In this document: positions 7,318 to 16,612 of the stretch, piece by piece
Layout of the letters: each line of letters opens with the position of its first letter
Position numbering within the stretch: the stretch's first letter is position 1
NCBI GenBank assembly: GCA_944739405.2
Contig: OX123200.2
Coordinates: 4,852,761-4,916,760 of the forward strand
Direction: 5' to 3'
Source: Euclidia mi
Taxonomy: Eukaryota > Arthropoda > Insecta > Lepidoptera > Erebidae
DNA length: 64,000 nucleotides
Program-made: the position numbers and the translations under genes
The notes under the pieces: model-generated
What the model was told of the DNA's origin: nothing
The model's database searches: none
What the model saw: only the letters and a program-made list of their open reading frames with translations

Positions 7318-9780
7318 CTGAAACATACAAGCGTTATGTAATATATACTAGTCGACGCCACCGGCTTCGCACGCATATATTTTAGAATTTCCTGTTTCGC
7401 CCGACCCCGTGGGAATTTCGGGAAATCCCGTCTTAGTACACCCCTACGGTCCCCAAGGAACATACATGCTACATTTCAACTTCTTGCAGTGAGTAGTTTC
7501 GGCTGTAGCTTGTCTGTAAGTCAGTCAGTAACGCAAGGATTTTATATATACAGATGTATCTGATTTGTGATAACTTGAAAGACGTGTGTGGTTGGTTCTC
7601 CTTTGTCGATTAAATCAACTATTAACGCATGATTAAATAACTATTACTAGATCATATCGGAGGAATCTGGCCTATAAACTCAGAAACCAGACATTTTGAC
7701 TTTGCGATACATACACATGTAAATAATGAAAGGTTTATCATCAGGTATTCTTACCGTAGCTAATGGACAGGTAAAATTCGGCAGTTGTGACGAAAATAGT
7801 TTTCCTATTAAATTATCATTTGCAAATGAGTCACATAGATGCATGTCGAAACGGATCGGTGTCAGAATTTCACGTCCAGATATTATTTCATATAGCGCCC
7901 ATCTATACTGAAAATTAAGTACTTATTATGTTTTTACTTTATGTTGATAAAAATAGTTTTAACAGAAAAATGGAAAATGAAAAATTCCCGAAGAGAAAGA
8001 GAACGACAGGGCCCACATGTGCATAGAACTTAAATAAGAGAGAGAGAGAGCCTGTACCATGTATCATATATACACGATAATAACAATTCATATTCTATTC
8101 TATCTCACTGGACAGCGAATGGGTTGAGGTATCATTAATGAGCTGATCTAATATATAATAATCATCACCTGTAAGGTCTATTCTCACCATGGGAAAGAAA
8201 GAAAGAAAAACATTTATTAAACACACCAACACAAAAAAGTTTGACGGTAAAGAGCAGAATGACAGAAATGCAAAAAAGAAAAAAATAATAAAACACAGTC
8301 ATATAAAAAAATATGTGCAGTGTGTCCAAAATGTCTCAGCTCAGCCTGTGCTACAGATGACCGCAGCGCTGTTTTTCAACCGAAACCTATAATAACGTAA
8401 CAGTCCATCTTGCTGCCCAAGTGCGGCTTGACCAACTTCACTTATCTGATGAGAACATAATATAAAAGAAAAACGAAACGTTATGACTGAGACATTTCTT
8501 TCAGTTTCCTCTCGATGTTTTCTTTCACTGTTTAGCCAGCGATAAATGACAATTTGAACTCGAATGCTGTGGATTTGAACTCAAGACTCTCTGCGTTGCA
8601 GGCTGTTTATCACTCCACTAGGCTATCGTTGCCTTTGAGCTGATCCAAATGACAATAAGAATATCATACATAGACTCACGCCTGTTTCCCGGAGGGATAG
8701 GCAGAGACTACGGAACACCATTTGCAACGATCCTGACATACATACCTCTCTTGCTTCATTCACTCCCATCAAGTTCCTCATGCATGCTCTTCTGTTTAGG
8801 GTACTTCTTCTACTTATAAGAATATAAAAAAAAAATTAAACGAAATTGGGCTTAAAATATTATCTCATTATAGGGTATAATGTACTTACTGTTAGATTAT
8901 TGCCGAGTGGATATTTCAAGTCTTGAAACAGACTGAAAACGTACGGGCTTTTGCGATTTGCCCTTTTCAAAGTATACGTGTAATAGTTATAATATTTCTT
9001 ATTGAATTCTAAAAGTTCAGTTTTCTCGAATGTAACCTCGAACATCTGGAACAATGCGAATATTTACTTTTAGTAAGTATTAAGATGTCAGAAAATGTCT
9101 TATGGTCTATTAATATCTACAAGATTGTGTGTACTAGCCACTTTTAAATAAATAAATATATAAATGCGTAAAGGGTATAAATGCCGGCAAACTTCTTGAA
9201 CACTACCATAGACCAAAATGCATGCGCAGGAGACATTTTTGTATATTTAAAATTGCTACTGCGCAGCTCTTTTGTAGTGTTAGTGTTCTATGGTAGTGTT
9301 CAAGAAGTTTGCCGGCATTTATACTTACCCTTTACGCATTTATTTAAACATAAAACTTACCCTACGCATTTTATATCTAAACATTTTCCATAAACATAAG
9401 CCTCCTTATATAAATAGTCCATCTATTTATATAAAGAGGCTTATGTTTATCGTACGTCACATTAAAATATATAATCCTAGATTTACATTTCATACTCCAT
9501 CGAATAAAAATATTAACACCAGGCTGAATTGATTTTTCTGAGTAGTTTAGTTTTAGGATTTAACAAAAATATTAATATTGTAAAAGGCACTAAAACCATG
9601 AACTTATGGCAAAGTGTGGAGCAAATAATTTAATAAACTTTAGCGAAATAATAACTCGACTCACTATTAGCAAAGTTTCACTAAAAGTAGTCGCTACAAT
9701 AAGAATACTCGAATAAGATTACTTACTGAAATATTGTGAAAGTGAAATAATATAACTAAAATAATAATAACTTTCATCAT
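7114..9780 (-). CDS. Four-exon gene for a secreted DUF1091 (CheB-related)-like protein
   Basis: I assembled this from splice signals. Exons are 9780-9727, 9045-8890, 7907-7755 and 7317-7114 (stop included): 18, 52, 51 and 67 codons, about 188 residues, all joined in phase 0. Exon 1 is a hydrophobic signal peptide (MMKVIIILVILF...). The mature part has 'LKRANRKSPYVFSL', then 'RFDMHLCD' and 'PNFTCPLA' with two cysteines, then 'HWPFLPFTYSSLYVRTL'. This spacing and pattern match the DUF1091 family, small secreted insect proteins that include the CheB group implicated in chemosensation. The function of this member is unknown. Donors are GTAAGT, GTAAGT and GTAAGA; acceptors are CCAG, TTCAG and TTCAG. 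Introns carry MITE, SINE, LINE and Helitron copies but no exon is broken. It could alternatively be a recent pseudogene. Confidence 0.65.
7348..7554 (-). mobile_element. Non-autonomous Helitron, about 207 bp, diverged
   Basis: On the minus strand it starts TCTGTATATATAAAATCCTTGCG, contains the GACTGACTTACAGACAAGC-like stretch, and ends ...GTCGACTAG|T. It belongs to the same family as the copies at 15511, 59366 and 60540, all 206-208 bp with TC...CTAG ends inserted before T. This copy lies in the last intron of the DUF1091-like gene and is the most diverged. Confidence 0.75.
7755..7907 (-). CDS. Exon 3 of the DUF1091-like gene
   Basis: Acceptor 'ttaattttcag', then 51 codons from YRWALYE to CPLAT, then donor GTAAGAAT. 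It carries both conserved-type cysteines (LCD and FTCPL). Exon length and phase fit those on either side. Confidence 0.65.
8190..8395 (-). repeat. LINE 3'-UTR fragment
   Basis: The plus strand starts GAAAGAAAGAAAAACATTTATTAAACACAC, which on the other strand is a typical insect LINE 3' end. The 67-codon plus frame over it is incidental. Confidence 0.4.
8560..8640 (-). repeat. tRNA-like SINE head remnant (GCGATAGCCTAGT type)
   Basis: On the minus strand it reads GGCAACGATAGCCTAGTGGAGTGATAAAC, then GTTCAAATCC-like sequence, the box A and box B positions of a tRNA-derived SINE head. It is intronic. Confidence 0.5.
8667..8800 (-). repeat. 3'-end fragment of the RTE-like LINE
   Basis: It aligns by eye with the 3' end of the LINE at 21023 (CATACATA, ACTCACGCCTGTTTCCCGGAGGGATAGGCAGAGAC, then the codons for the last part of the ORF). 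Only about 130 bp of that ORF's end survives. It lies in intron 2. Confidence 0.65.
8890..9045 (-). CDS. Exon 2 of the DUF1091-like gene
   Basis: Acceptor 'ttgttccag', then 52 codons starting MFEVTFEKTE and ending GNNLT, then donor GTAAGTAC. The exon is rich in Tyr and Asn, and its TYTLKRANRK is the 'vNR'-like segment typical of the family's N-terminal half. Confidence 0.65.
9163..9341. repeat. Foldback MITE with 49-53 bp arms
   Basis: The left arm AAATGCGTAAAGGGTATAAATGCC... up to ACTACCATA is reverse-complemented on the right, with one 4-bp indel (AAGT) between arms. The spacer is about 75 bp. The element lies in intron 1 of the DUF1091-like gene. Confidence 0.8.
9390..9450. repeat. Hairpin with 28-bp arms
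   Basis: ATAAACATAAGCCTCCTTATA... (9390-9417) is complementary to 9423-9450 with one mismatch and a 5-base loop (TCCAT). It lies only 48 bp from the foldback above, in the same intron. Confidence 0.8.
9727..9780 (-). CDS. Exon 1: signal peptide
   Basis: ATGATG at 9780-9775 opens 18 codons of a short basic start followed by a run of I/L/V, ending NIS at the donor CA|GTAAGTAA. The upstream context is 'tttcaagATGATG'. This is the only nearby minus-strand exon that gives a signal peptide in phase with exon 2. Confidence 0.6.
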
Positions 9781-9857
9781 CTTGAAATGAAACAATCCCA
9801 AACTTTATGAACAAGGATGTATCACTGTGATTTATCAACCTATTATGAAGGGCAAGG

Positions 9858-11086
9858 AAGGGCCTTTTTGGGGTTCCGTACCTAAAAGGTGAAAATCGGC
9901 ACCCTATTACTAAGCCACCGCTGTCTGTCTGTCCATCTGTCTGTCTGTCTGTCTGTCTGTCACCAGGCCGTATCTCATAAACCGTGATAGCTAGAAAGCT
10001 GAAATTTTCACAAATGATGTATTTCCGATGCCGCTATAACAACAAATACTAAAAATTAAAAAAAACATATATATTATATAGTAGGGTTCCATACAATAAA
10101 CGTGTATTTTTCGTATTTTTTGCTCAATATTACTAACGGTAATAGCTAGGACGCTTAAAATTTTCACAAAATATGCCACATTATATATTGTATTTTGCTG
10201 AGAACACATTTTGTGTTTCCCCCGCACCGATCGCCCATAGCCACGCCAGTCGTCCCTTAGCCTCCTAACTAGAACAACGTGTTAGCGTAAGAACTATTGT
10301 GAAAGCGAATAGACCTTGTGTTTGACCAAACTCTAAGTTTCACTTATCTCCAAAAGTATACCCTCGCCACCGTAACTCAGTGAACACACAGTAGACAGTC
10401 AGATAGTAAATTCATACACACAGTGAACACGCAACCTTTAAGCGCTACCACAACATAAGACATATTACTTTACATTGGTGACCTCCGATTTTAGTTACGG
10501 TGCGCGCAGAGACAGTAGTGCAGTAATTTGGCATTGGACGAGGGACGACTCCCCGTCGACTGAGGAAGACGACCTGATTCGACGGGCAACTTCACGGGAA
10601 ACCAAGGACCAAGGACAGCAGAACAGCACATAAGGACATCTGCCAATTAAAGCGACCATTACAGAAATCTGAAACAACTCAACATGGCTGCATTGTATAG
10701 CTGACTAGAAGCAACCAAAGCAGACGAAATGATGAGCGCAAAGAATCCCGGGACAGCAGCACAGTGGCATACCCGGTGGATAAGAAGACGAGGCACCGAA
10801 CAGGACGCGGCGGCGGCAGTCTATGGAACAGTGCGCCGGTCGTAATTAAACCTACTTTTAAAAAAAATAATTAAATAAAGACAAAGTAAATATTAAAGGG
10901 GGATTAAATATTACAATTCCCATACAACAAACGTAATTTTTAAGCATTTTTTTCTCGATCTTAATAAACAGATACTAACTTAAAAAATATTTAAGTATAC
11001 ATATAACAAACGTGATTTTCTTTTATAGATGATGGAACGGAACCCTTCGTGCGCGACTCCGCCTCGCACTTGGCCAATTTTAATTC
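9858..11086 (+). mobile_element. Pan-arthropod GGTTCCGTACC repeat, interrupted
   Basis: It starts with GGGGTTCCGTACCTAAAAGG, then the run of CTGT units and ACCGTGATAGCTAG. It ends GGAACCCTTCGTGCGCGACTCCGCCTCGCACTTGGCC. This is a widely dispersed arthropod non-autonomous DNA repeat with GGGTTCCGTA-type termini. Internal blocks (GGTTCCATACAATAAACGTG, CCCATACAACAAACG, ACATATAACAAACGTG) recur three times. About 0.6 kb of unrelated DNA sits inside. Confidence 0.7.
10236..10848 (+). mobile_element. Insertion with a tRNA-primer-like site (LTR element remnant)
   Basis: This stretch has a different composition from the host repeat. Near 10475 it reads ACATTGGTGACCTCCGATTTT, like the junction of an LTR and primer-binding site (TTGGTGACC...) in insect LTR retrotransposons. 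What follows would be leader sequence, but no gag or pol remains. The borders are approximate (CCGATCG on the left, CCGGTCG on the right). Confidence 0.4.
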
Positions 11087-11470
11087 AAATAATTGTCAGC
11101 AAAAAATAATATTTTTTTATTTCGCTTATCTGTGACCGAATCGCATATTTAAATGCCATTGTTATAAGTGATTTGTGGTGATTTTATCAAACGTTTAACT
11201 GTTTTTATAATAGTGATCTGCGACTATTACTTAAAATAAATACATGATTGCATTTAATTTTGATAATGATTAGGTACCATGAACGCCAAAACAATGTAAT
11301 AAGCTTAAGTGGATACCAAACGTGTTGTACTAGAATCATCAGAATGGCGTATGTTACCCATCTGGGGGCACGGCAGTGCCCCCGTCAAGTCGAGCAAAAA
11401 GGCGGCACAGCCGTACCATCCTTTTCTCGAAGAAGTTTGAGAAGGCCATTTTCGACCCCCCATAGCTTCG
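11087..11470. repeat. Unassigned DNA with a lepidopteran repeat fragment
   Basis: Bases 11350-11460 (GGGGGCACGGCAGTGCCCCCG, a short GC-rich palindrome, then AGTCGAGCAAAAAGGCGGCAC) match a string I have seen dispersed in moth genomes. The frames over it on both strands are incidental. 11087-11340 is AT-rich and unassigned. Confidence 0.4.
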
Positions 11471-11728
11471 CGAGTGAAACGATTTACCAAAATTCGATTG
11501 GCCCATGAACCGTTGATCAACATAATCTTTAAACAATGAACTTTTCATCCAACGAACTTTTCAACCATGAACGTTTCGCCAGTAGAACTTTGCATCAGTG
11601 ATTGTTAACCAACAGAATGTTTTGACCAATAATTTTCCACCCACAGAACATTTGGCCCATGAACTGGTCCCCAATAAAACGGTACATCACTGAATGTTAT
11701 ACCAACGAAATGCAATCGCACTAAACAA
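11471..11728 (+). repeat. Highly diverged tandem array, about 16-bp unit
   Basis: About 15 successive blocks of 14-17 bases fit a loose consensus AATGAACTTTTCAACC (examples: ATGAACTTTTCATCC, ACGAACTTTTCAACC, ATGAACGTTTCGCC, ACAGAACATTTGGCCC). Individual units differ strongly, yet the phase is kept throughout. Confidence 0.75.
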
Positions 11729-12245
11729 TCAAATTTATATACTCGGTAAACAAATACAGAAATCCCTCATGAATCTGTAAAACCCAAGCACCTAAGAAGC
11801 ACCCGCTGTCAACGCTCGCTAAAATATAATACATATTTGCCTACAAAATAAGGACTGTTTCTCCAAATAAAAACAATAAACCATCCATCATTCAAATGTA
11901 TTTTTTCTTTATTGTAACAATATTTATGGCCAGACTAAGTATTATGCATTACTTGTGAGATATATTGTGTTAGCATGCGATGACCGAGTCAATCTATTTA
12001 TTTAAGGACCCTAAAGTAGGGACTGATTAAATTAATGACCGACTTGGTATCTCACAACTTCTTACGGTAGAAGAACTGAGTTGCGAGACTTGTTTTTTTT
12101 TTTACAAGTATTGTTTTTTTATGGCATATAAATGACAAATACGCAAAACTGTAAGGATTTTAAAGTGAAAACGGCCGAACCGATTTTGATGAATTTTAGT
12201 ATACAAACAAATACACAATTTCAATTATTTAATTTTGTTAATTTA
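11729..12245. other. Unassigned AT-rich DNA
   Basis: No coding or RNA gene is seen. Around 12150-12210 the phrase AAACGGCCGAACCGATTTTGATGAATTTTAG is typical of the 5' region of insect Helitrons, so a decayed Helitron end is possible. Confidence 0.3.
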
Positions 12246-12500
12246 GATTGCCTCCGTAGTCCAGTGGATAGCGTATGCGACTGCTGATCGGAGGTCCCGG
12301 GTTCGATTCTCAGGTCGGCTAAAAGTGTTACTGGGTTTTTCCGAACTCTTAGTAGTAGCACGGAGTCTGGTGATGTACCCGGTAACGGCAATAGTCTCGC
12401 CCCTTATTACATGGGACCTAAAAATTAAATGCAAAATATGGGTGTAATATTACGCCTCTGCCTACCCCTTCTGGTGTACAGGCGTGACTATATAAAAAAT
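12246..12500 (+). repeat. Complete tRNA-derived SINE, family B
   Basis: The head reads ATTGCCTCCGTAGTCCAGTGGATAGCG... with B box GGTTCGATTCTC. The body and tail (CGGCAATAGTCTCGCC, CTACCCCTTCTGG, GGCGTGACTAT) are the same as in family A, so two different tRNA-like heads share one body and tail. The minus-strand copy at 60885 is also family B. Confidence 0.85.
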
Positions 12501-12846
12501 AAAATTTTGTTGATACATACAGTCTAATACCCTGGGCAAGTGTGGGTTGGAACATTCTGAAGAACTGTCAGATATGCAAAAAAGCAATACAAAGAAGATC
12601 AGTCAAAAATCAGCCTAACCAGTCTTTACTAATTGCTAAGTAAAACATAAAACAGCGTGTCATAAGACCCATCACCAAGCCGAAATCTACTCGTTCTGCA
12701 AATCATGCCAAGTCATACTACGCGAAAAGAATACTTGGGAAACGAAATTCTTTTTTAGCTTAAAAAATAGGCACATTTTATATGCCGCAATGTATAGCGC
12801 GAAATGCATCGTACCTACACCGGCCGTATGTATGTCGGCTGGTACC
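12501..12846. other. Unassigned DNA
   Basis: AT-rich, with no recognised gene or repeat up to the MITE at 12850. Confidence 0.3.
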
Positions 12847-12849
12847 TAA

Positions 12850-13116
12850 GGGCGGTTTCAGATAAGCGTATTTTTCTGCGCGCTTCAAAAACCGAACTCG
12901 CGTATACGGGCATATTTCGGAATGTTCGCTTGAAATGATAGTGACATCGTGTCAGTATCAACATGGACTCTGACGGCTCAAGCTTATACGAGCTTAGAAG
13001 CGCATCAACGCTCGTACGAGTTGCGCGTGTGTCAAAAAAGCGCGCTTATACACGCCTACATGCGCTTCCAAAAACGAGCTAATACGCGTGTATAAAACTC
13101 TAATCTGAAACCGCCC
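12850..13116. mobile_element. PIF/Harbinger-like MITE with TAA target duplication
   Basis: The terminal inverted repeats are GGGCGGTTTCAGAT at 12850 and its complement ending at 13116. TAA is present directly outside both ends (12847-12849 and 13117-13119), a 3-bp TWA/TAA duplication as in PIF/Harbinger elements. The interior has many CG-rich GCGCGCTT and ACGCGTGT stretches and no coding frame. Confidence 0.8.
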
Positions 13117-13119
13117 TAA

Positions 13120-14554
13120 CGGCGGCAGTTTATGATCACGTGGTCGCGCGGCCGAGAGTAATGCTCTCCAGCTGATTGATAGTACAGTAGCGCATCCACT
13201 ATGTTGAGTGAACTTTAAAGCCGTTTATAAAAAATGAAAATATGTATAAATGCTATGTTTGTTTGGAAGAAATTTTAAAGGACAATGGCAGATCTCCATA
13301 CATCAACATGTCTGAAATTAAATTGAAGCGCTCAGTAATAAAACATATATCAAAAAATTCGGCGTAAGTAACAGAGTCTATAAATTATTCTATTTTCACT
13401 CGGGAAAGCCGGAAAAAGAAGATATCGGTGTTTAATGTTTAGTTAAGAATGAACAATGTGGGTACGTTTGAATTAATCAAAGGCATTATGTCAGATTGAC
13501 ATCTAAACGCAGAACTATTCTGTAGCATCTACCTGTCACAGCCAAAGACAAAAGCAGAGCTGCACATTTTAAATCAATTTTATGTGAAATCGATATAACG
13601 TTAAAACGATGCTGTGACGTTTTTATTTGATTTAAAAGTTGTTTTGCTACAAAAGAATTAGCTTATTGATATACTGTTTGTTAACAATTAATTAACTGCA
13701 TTTTAATTATTATATTTTAAACCAAACCAACCCTATAAAGGTCGATCATATCGATTACTTATTTAATAATCGATACGCATCAATGTCAAACGTCTATTCC
13801 TGTCACACCATTGTCTATGGCAACAATCAAATAATAAAGTAAGCACCTAGTTCGTAATCAATTGGAATGCTTTTTATCATCATAAAATAATCCGGCTTTA
13901 TCGAGACAAAGTGAAAATATAAAAAAATATTAGAAAAAATAAACAATGTGTTTTGTTCATATGAAGTTTAAGCTAGCCACGACAAACCCAGACCTAATTC
14001 TGTCATAGTTCTTTATCATTCAAAACACGATTTTGGAATAATTAGAAAAATAATGTCGTCACTTTGAGCCTCAATATCTCCTAAACCAGGCATTTCCCAG
14101 GTATGGTGCCGAACACAGATTTGAATTATCCAGATGGAGTCATCTGTCATAATTGTTCGACGCGGAGTGTAGCCGGTCAAATGTCATTGGGTATGCAGAC
14201 GTCACTTCCTCACACTCGCCAGTGTTGCCACCTCAAGAACAGTTCACCTGCTTTGCGGGAAAATTTGAAACGTAAAGCGTGTTACCTTATTAAGCTATTG
14301 TTTATTTTTAAATCACTGAATGGAATAGTAATGAATCATTTATTTTGACAAGTATGTGTTATTGGTGATTATATCATATCTGATTTAAATATTTACTGTT
14401 ACTATAATTATATTAGTAGGGATGTACCTAAGTACCACACTTTGACCACGTGAGTAAATAAACCGAACAGAGAGACAGCTTCTTAAGAGCTTGTAAATTT
14501 GGTACCTATTTTGGTAGGGTTGTCACAATAGGTTAAGAGAAATCGCTTGTTCGG
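13120..14554. other. Long unassigned stretch
   Basis: Mostly AT-rich. An 81-codon plus frame at 14103-14348 has no recognisable motif and no supporting splice context. I cannot say whether it is an exon or chance. Confidence 0.3.
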
Positions 14555-14664
14555 TATACGACAGATTCTGGATTGGACAGATTCGTGATTCGGCAGATTC
14601 CCAACTCGACAGATTCGTGGATTGGGCCGATTCTTGGACTCAACCGATTCGCTATACGGCAGAC
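14555..14664 (+). repeat. Diverged tandem array, about 16-bp unit (GGCAGATTCGTGATTC)
   Basis: Six to seven blocks run GACAGATTCTGGATTG, GACAGATTCGTGATTC, GGCAGATTCCCAACTC, GACAGATTCGTGGATTG, GGCCGATTCTTGGACTC, AACCGATTCGCTATAC. The unit is again about 16 bp but unrelated in sequence to the array at 11471. The array keeps both minus frames open, which explains the repeat-like NPRICRVGNLPNHES peptides. Confidence 0.8.
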
Positions 14665-14929
14665 GTACAGTTGTAAACAAAATAGCGAGCGGAACCAAAA
14701 AAGGCATGGACCTGAAACTTTTAAAAGCACGGAATAAAAAAAAATATACATTTGTTACCAACAACACGACGTGACAACGTGATTTATTTGACATTCCCAA
14801 CGATACCACTAATAGTGTTGAATATTTTTCTGGTAATATGATCTATTTTGCTAATATACATAGGAATCTCCTTTAGCTATTATGTGCCACTAGTTTTACC
14901 ACGGGGATAGGTACCTAAAATAAGTTTAA

Positions 14930-15225
14930 AAAGAAATTGTGTAAAACAAATGAACGTCTACAAAACAAAAAAATATAAAGTGATCAACCATCGATACGGC
15001 TTACAAAAAACAGGTGCATGCGATTTTCAACCTTATTTACAATTCATGACAGACTTTTTTTTGGTATATTCTTGCTTTCTGACATTGATACGTTACTAAA
15101 ATTATAAATTCTAAGTTACGTCAATAAGGTCGAAAATCGCATGCACCTGTTTTTGTAAGCCCTATCGATGACCGATCACTTTCTGATAGTCATTGGTTTT
15201 TTAAACGTTAATTGCTTTTACACAA
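14930..15225. repeat. Large foldback element with arms of about 100 bp
   Basis: The core arms (CATCGATACGGCTTACAAAA..., including CAGGTGCATGCGATTTTC) lie at about 14977-15045 and 15113-15181 and are nearly identical inverted. The pairing continues outward more weakly through GTGATC to GTGTAAAA at 14938 and TTTTACAC at 15218. The loop is about 70 bp and non-coding. Confidence 0.8.
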
Positions 15226-15510
15226 TGTCACAACTAATGAGTTCATGTGGATCCCCTGGGGATCGGGCTAGAAGATCCTGGTGGACAACATGCAAACACG
15301 TTAAGTATTACGTTGCCAACATTGACAATATTTATTTCAAGATCGAAATATTCGCGAAACTTTTGCTCGAGATATTCAACAAATGCGATAAAATTATCAG
15401 GAGGTATAATTAAAAAACCCAATTGTACGTTACCATCGTTAAAAACTTAATAATGACTGAACTATTTCATCTAGTATTATTCATACACACAGTACAATAA
15501 ACAACCATTA
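15226..15510. other. Unassigned DNA
   Basis: Contains GATCCCCTGGGGATC near 15250, a short perfect palindrome. Nothing else is recognised. Confidence 0.3.
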
Positions 15511-15716
15511 ACTTAATATATAAAATCCTTGCGTTACTGACTGACTGACAGACACGCTACAGCCGAAACTATTGGGCGCAGGAAGCTGAAATTTGGCATG
15601 TATGTTCCTTGGGGACCTTAGGGGTGCACTAAGAAGGGATTTCCCGAAATTCCCACGGGATTGGCCAAACGGGTAAATTTAAAAAAAATGCAGGTGTAGC
15701 TGCTGGCATCCTCTAG
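15511..15716 (+). mobile_element. Non-autonomous Helitron, about 206 bp
   Basis: It begins CTTAATATATAAAATCCTTGCG and includes GACTGACTGACAGACACGC. It ends TAGCTGCTGGCATCCTCTAG followed by T, so CTAG|T. It is nearly identical to 59366 and 60540, indicating recent activity of this family. Confidence 0.85.
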
Positions 15717-15797
15717 TTAATAATAAAATACCACGTTTTTACATGAAAATATTAAAACTTGCAACGTACAAAACGTGCGTCGTAATAACACAACAAT

Positions 15798-15852
15798 TAC
15801 GTAGGCACAGGCAGTTGACAATCTCAGATTGTCAACTGCCTGTGCCTACGTA
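15798..15852. repeat. Perfect 55-bp palindrome (27-bp arms, 1-base centre)
   Basis: The arm starts TACGTAGGCACAGGCAG and ends GACAATCT. After a single C it is followed by its exact complement. It is not part of a repeat I recognise. Such long perfect palindromes usually decay quickly. Confidence 0.9.
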
Positions 15853-16394
15853 AACCAGATTTTTCCAGTATCGCCGCGTACACGACAAGCGGCCAGTGCT
15901 TGTAGTAGTGCAACCGATTCTCGCTGTTGTTCGCTGTTGTTGTCGTGGCCTCTGTTCCGTTTATCTACTCATGTGCTTTGACCCCGGCTCAGCCAGCGTG
16001 AATAAGAAATATTATACACTTTATTTTATAAAATGTATAGAAATATATTTGACACAGACAACAAGTTTAATCAGCCGATCAATTAAATACCTAGCCACTG
16101 ATAGTGATAACTGATTTAAATACTTATTAACTATTGTAAAAATTGAATTGAAATCAACAAAAAAAATTAGGTATATATGTTAGGTACATATGAAGGTATT
16201 TGGGATAGGTAAGTACTAGAAAGGTGACACGTGAACAATAATTTGATCAACAATAAATTACGCTACTAAGTACCAATACAATTAAATAAAATTACCCAAA
16301 TCGCAATATCATGACGAAAATACTATATTAAATAAAATAGGTAACATTTTATGATCCTTACTCAATATGGGGTAATCGTTCGAAGACACACTGC
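15853..16394. other. Unassigned DNA
   Basis: A TGTTGTTCGC duplication lies around 15925. Otherwise AT-rich with no recognised feature. Confidence 0.3.
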
Positions 16395-16612
16395 ACGGTT
16401 GGCGTAGTGGTTTAAGCGGCCACCTCGCCGCTTGGTACTGCGCCGAGTGTTGTGGGTTCGATTCCCACACGAGACAACACTTTGTGTGATCCACAAATTG
16501 TTGTTTCGAGTCTGGGTGTTCATTGTGTCCGTTAGTTGTATGTTTGTATAGTCCCCCGCGACACAGGATTTATTCCTAGTGCGGGAGTTGTCTTTTAAAA
16601 AAAAAACAAAAA
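16395..16612 (+). repeat. tRNA-derived SINE, family D, with A-rich tail
   Basis: The head CGGTTGGCGTAGTGGTTTAAGCGGC contains a box-A-like TGGCGTAGTGG, and the B box GGTTCGATTCC lies at about 16454. The body ends CGGGAGTTGTCTTTT followed by a poly(A)-like run. It is unrelated in body and tail to families A and B, so it uses a different LINE partner. Confidence 0.8.

Noticed and set aside
14103..14348. Possible host exon of 81 codons
   Set aside because: No family motif, no partner exon in phase, and unremarkable composition; left as unassigned.
14483..14809. Two overlapping minus-strand frames with NPES/RICR repeats
   Set aside because: They are produced by the 16-bp array, whose unit keeps stops out in two frames.
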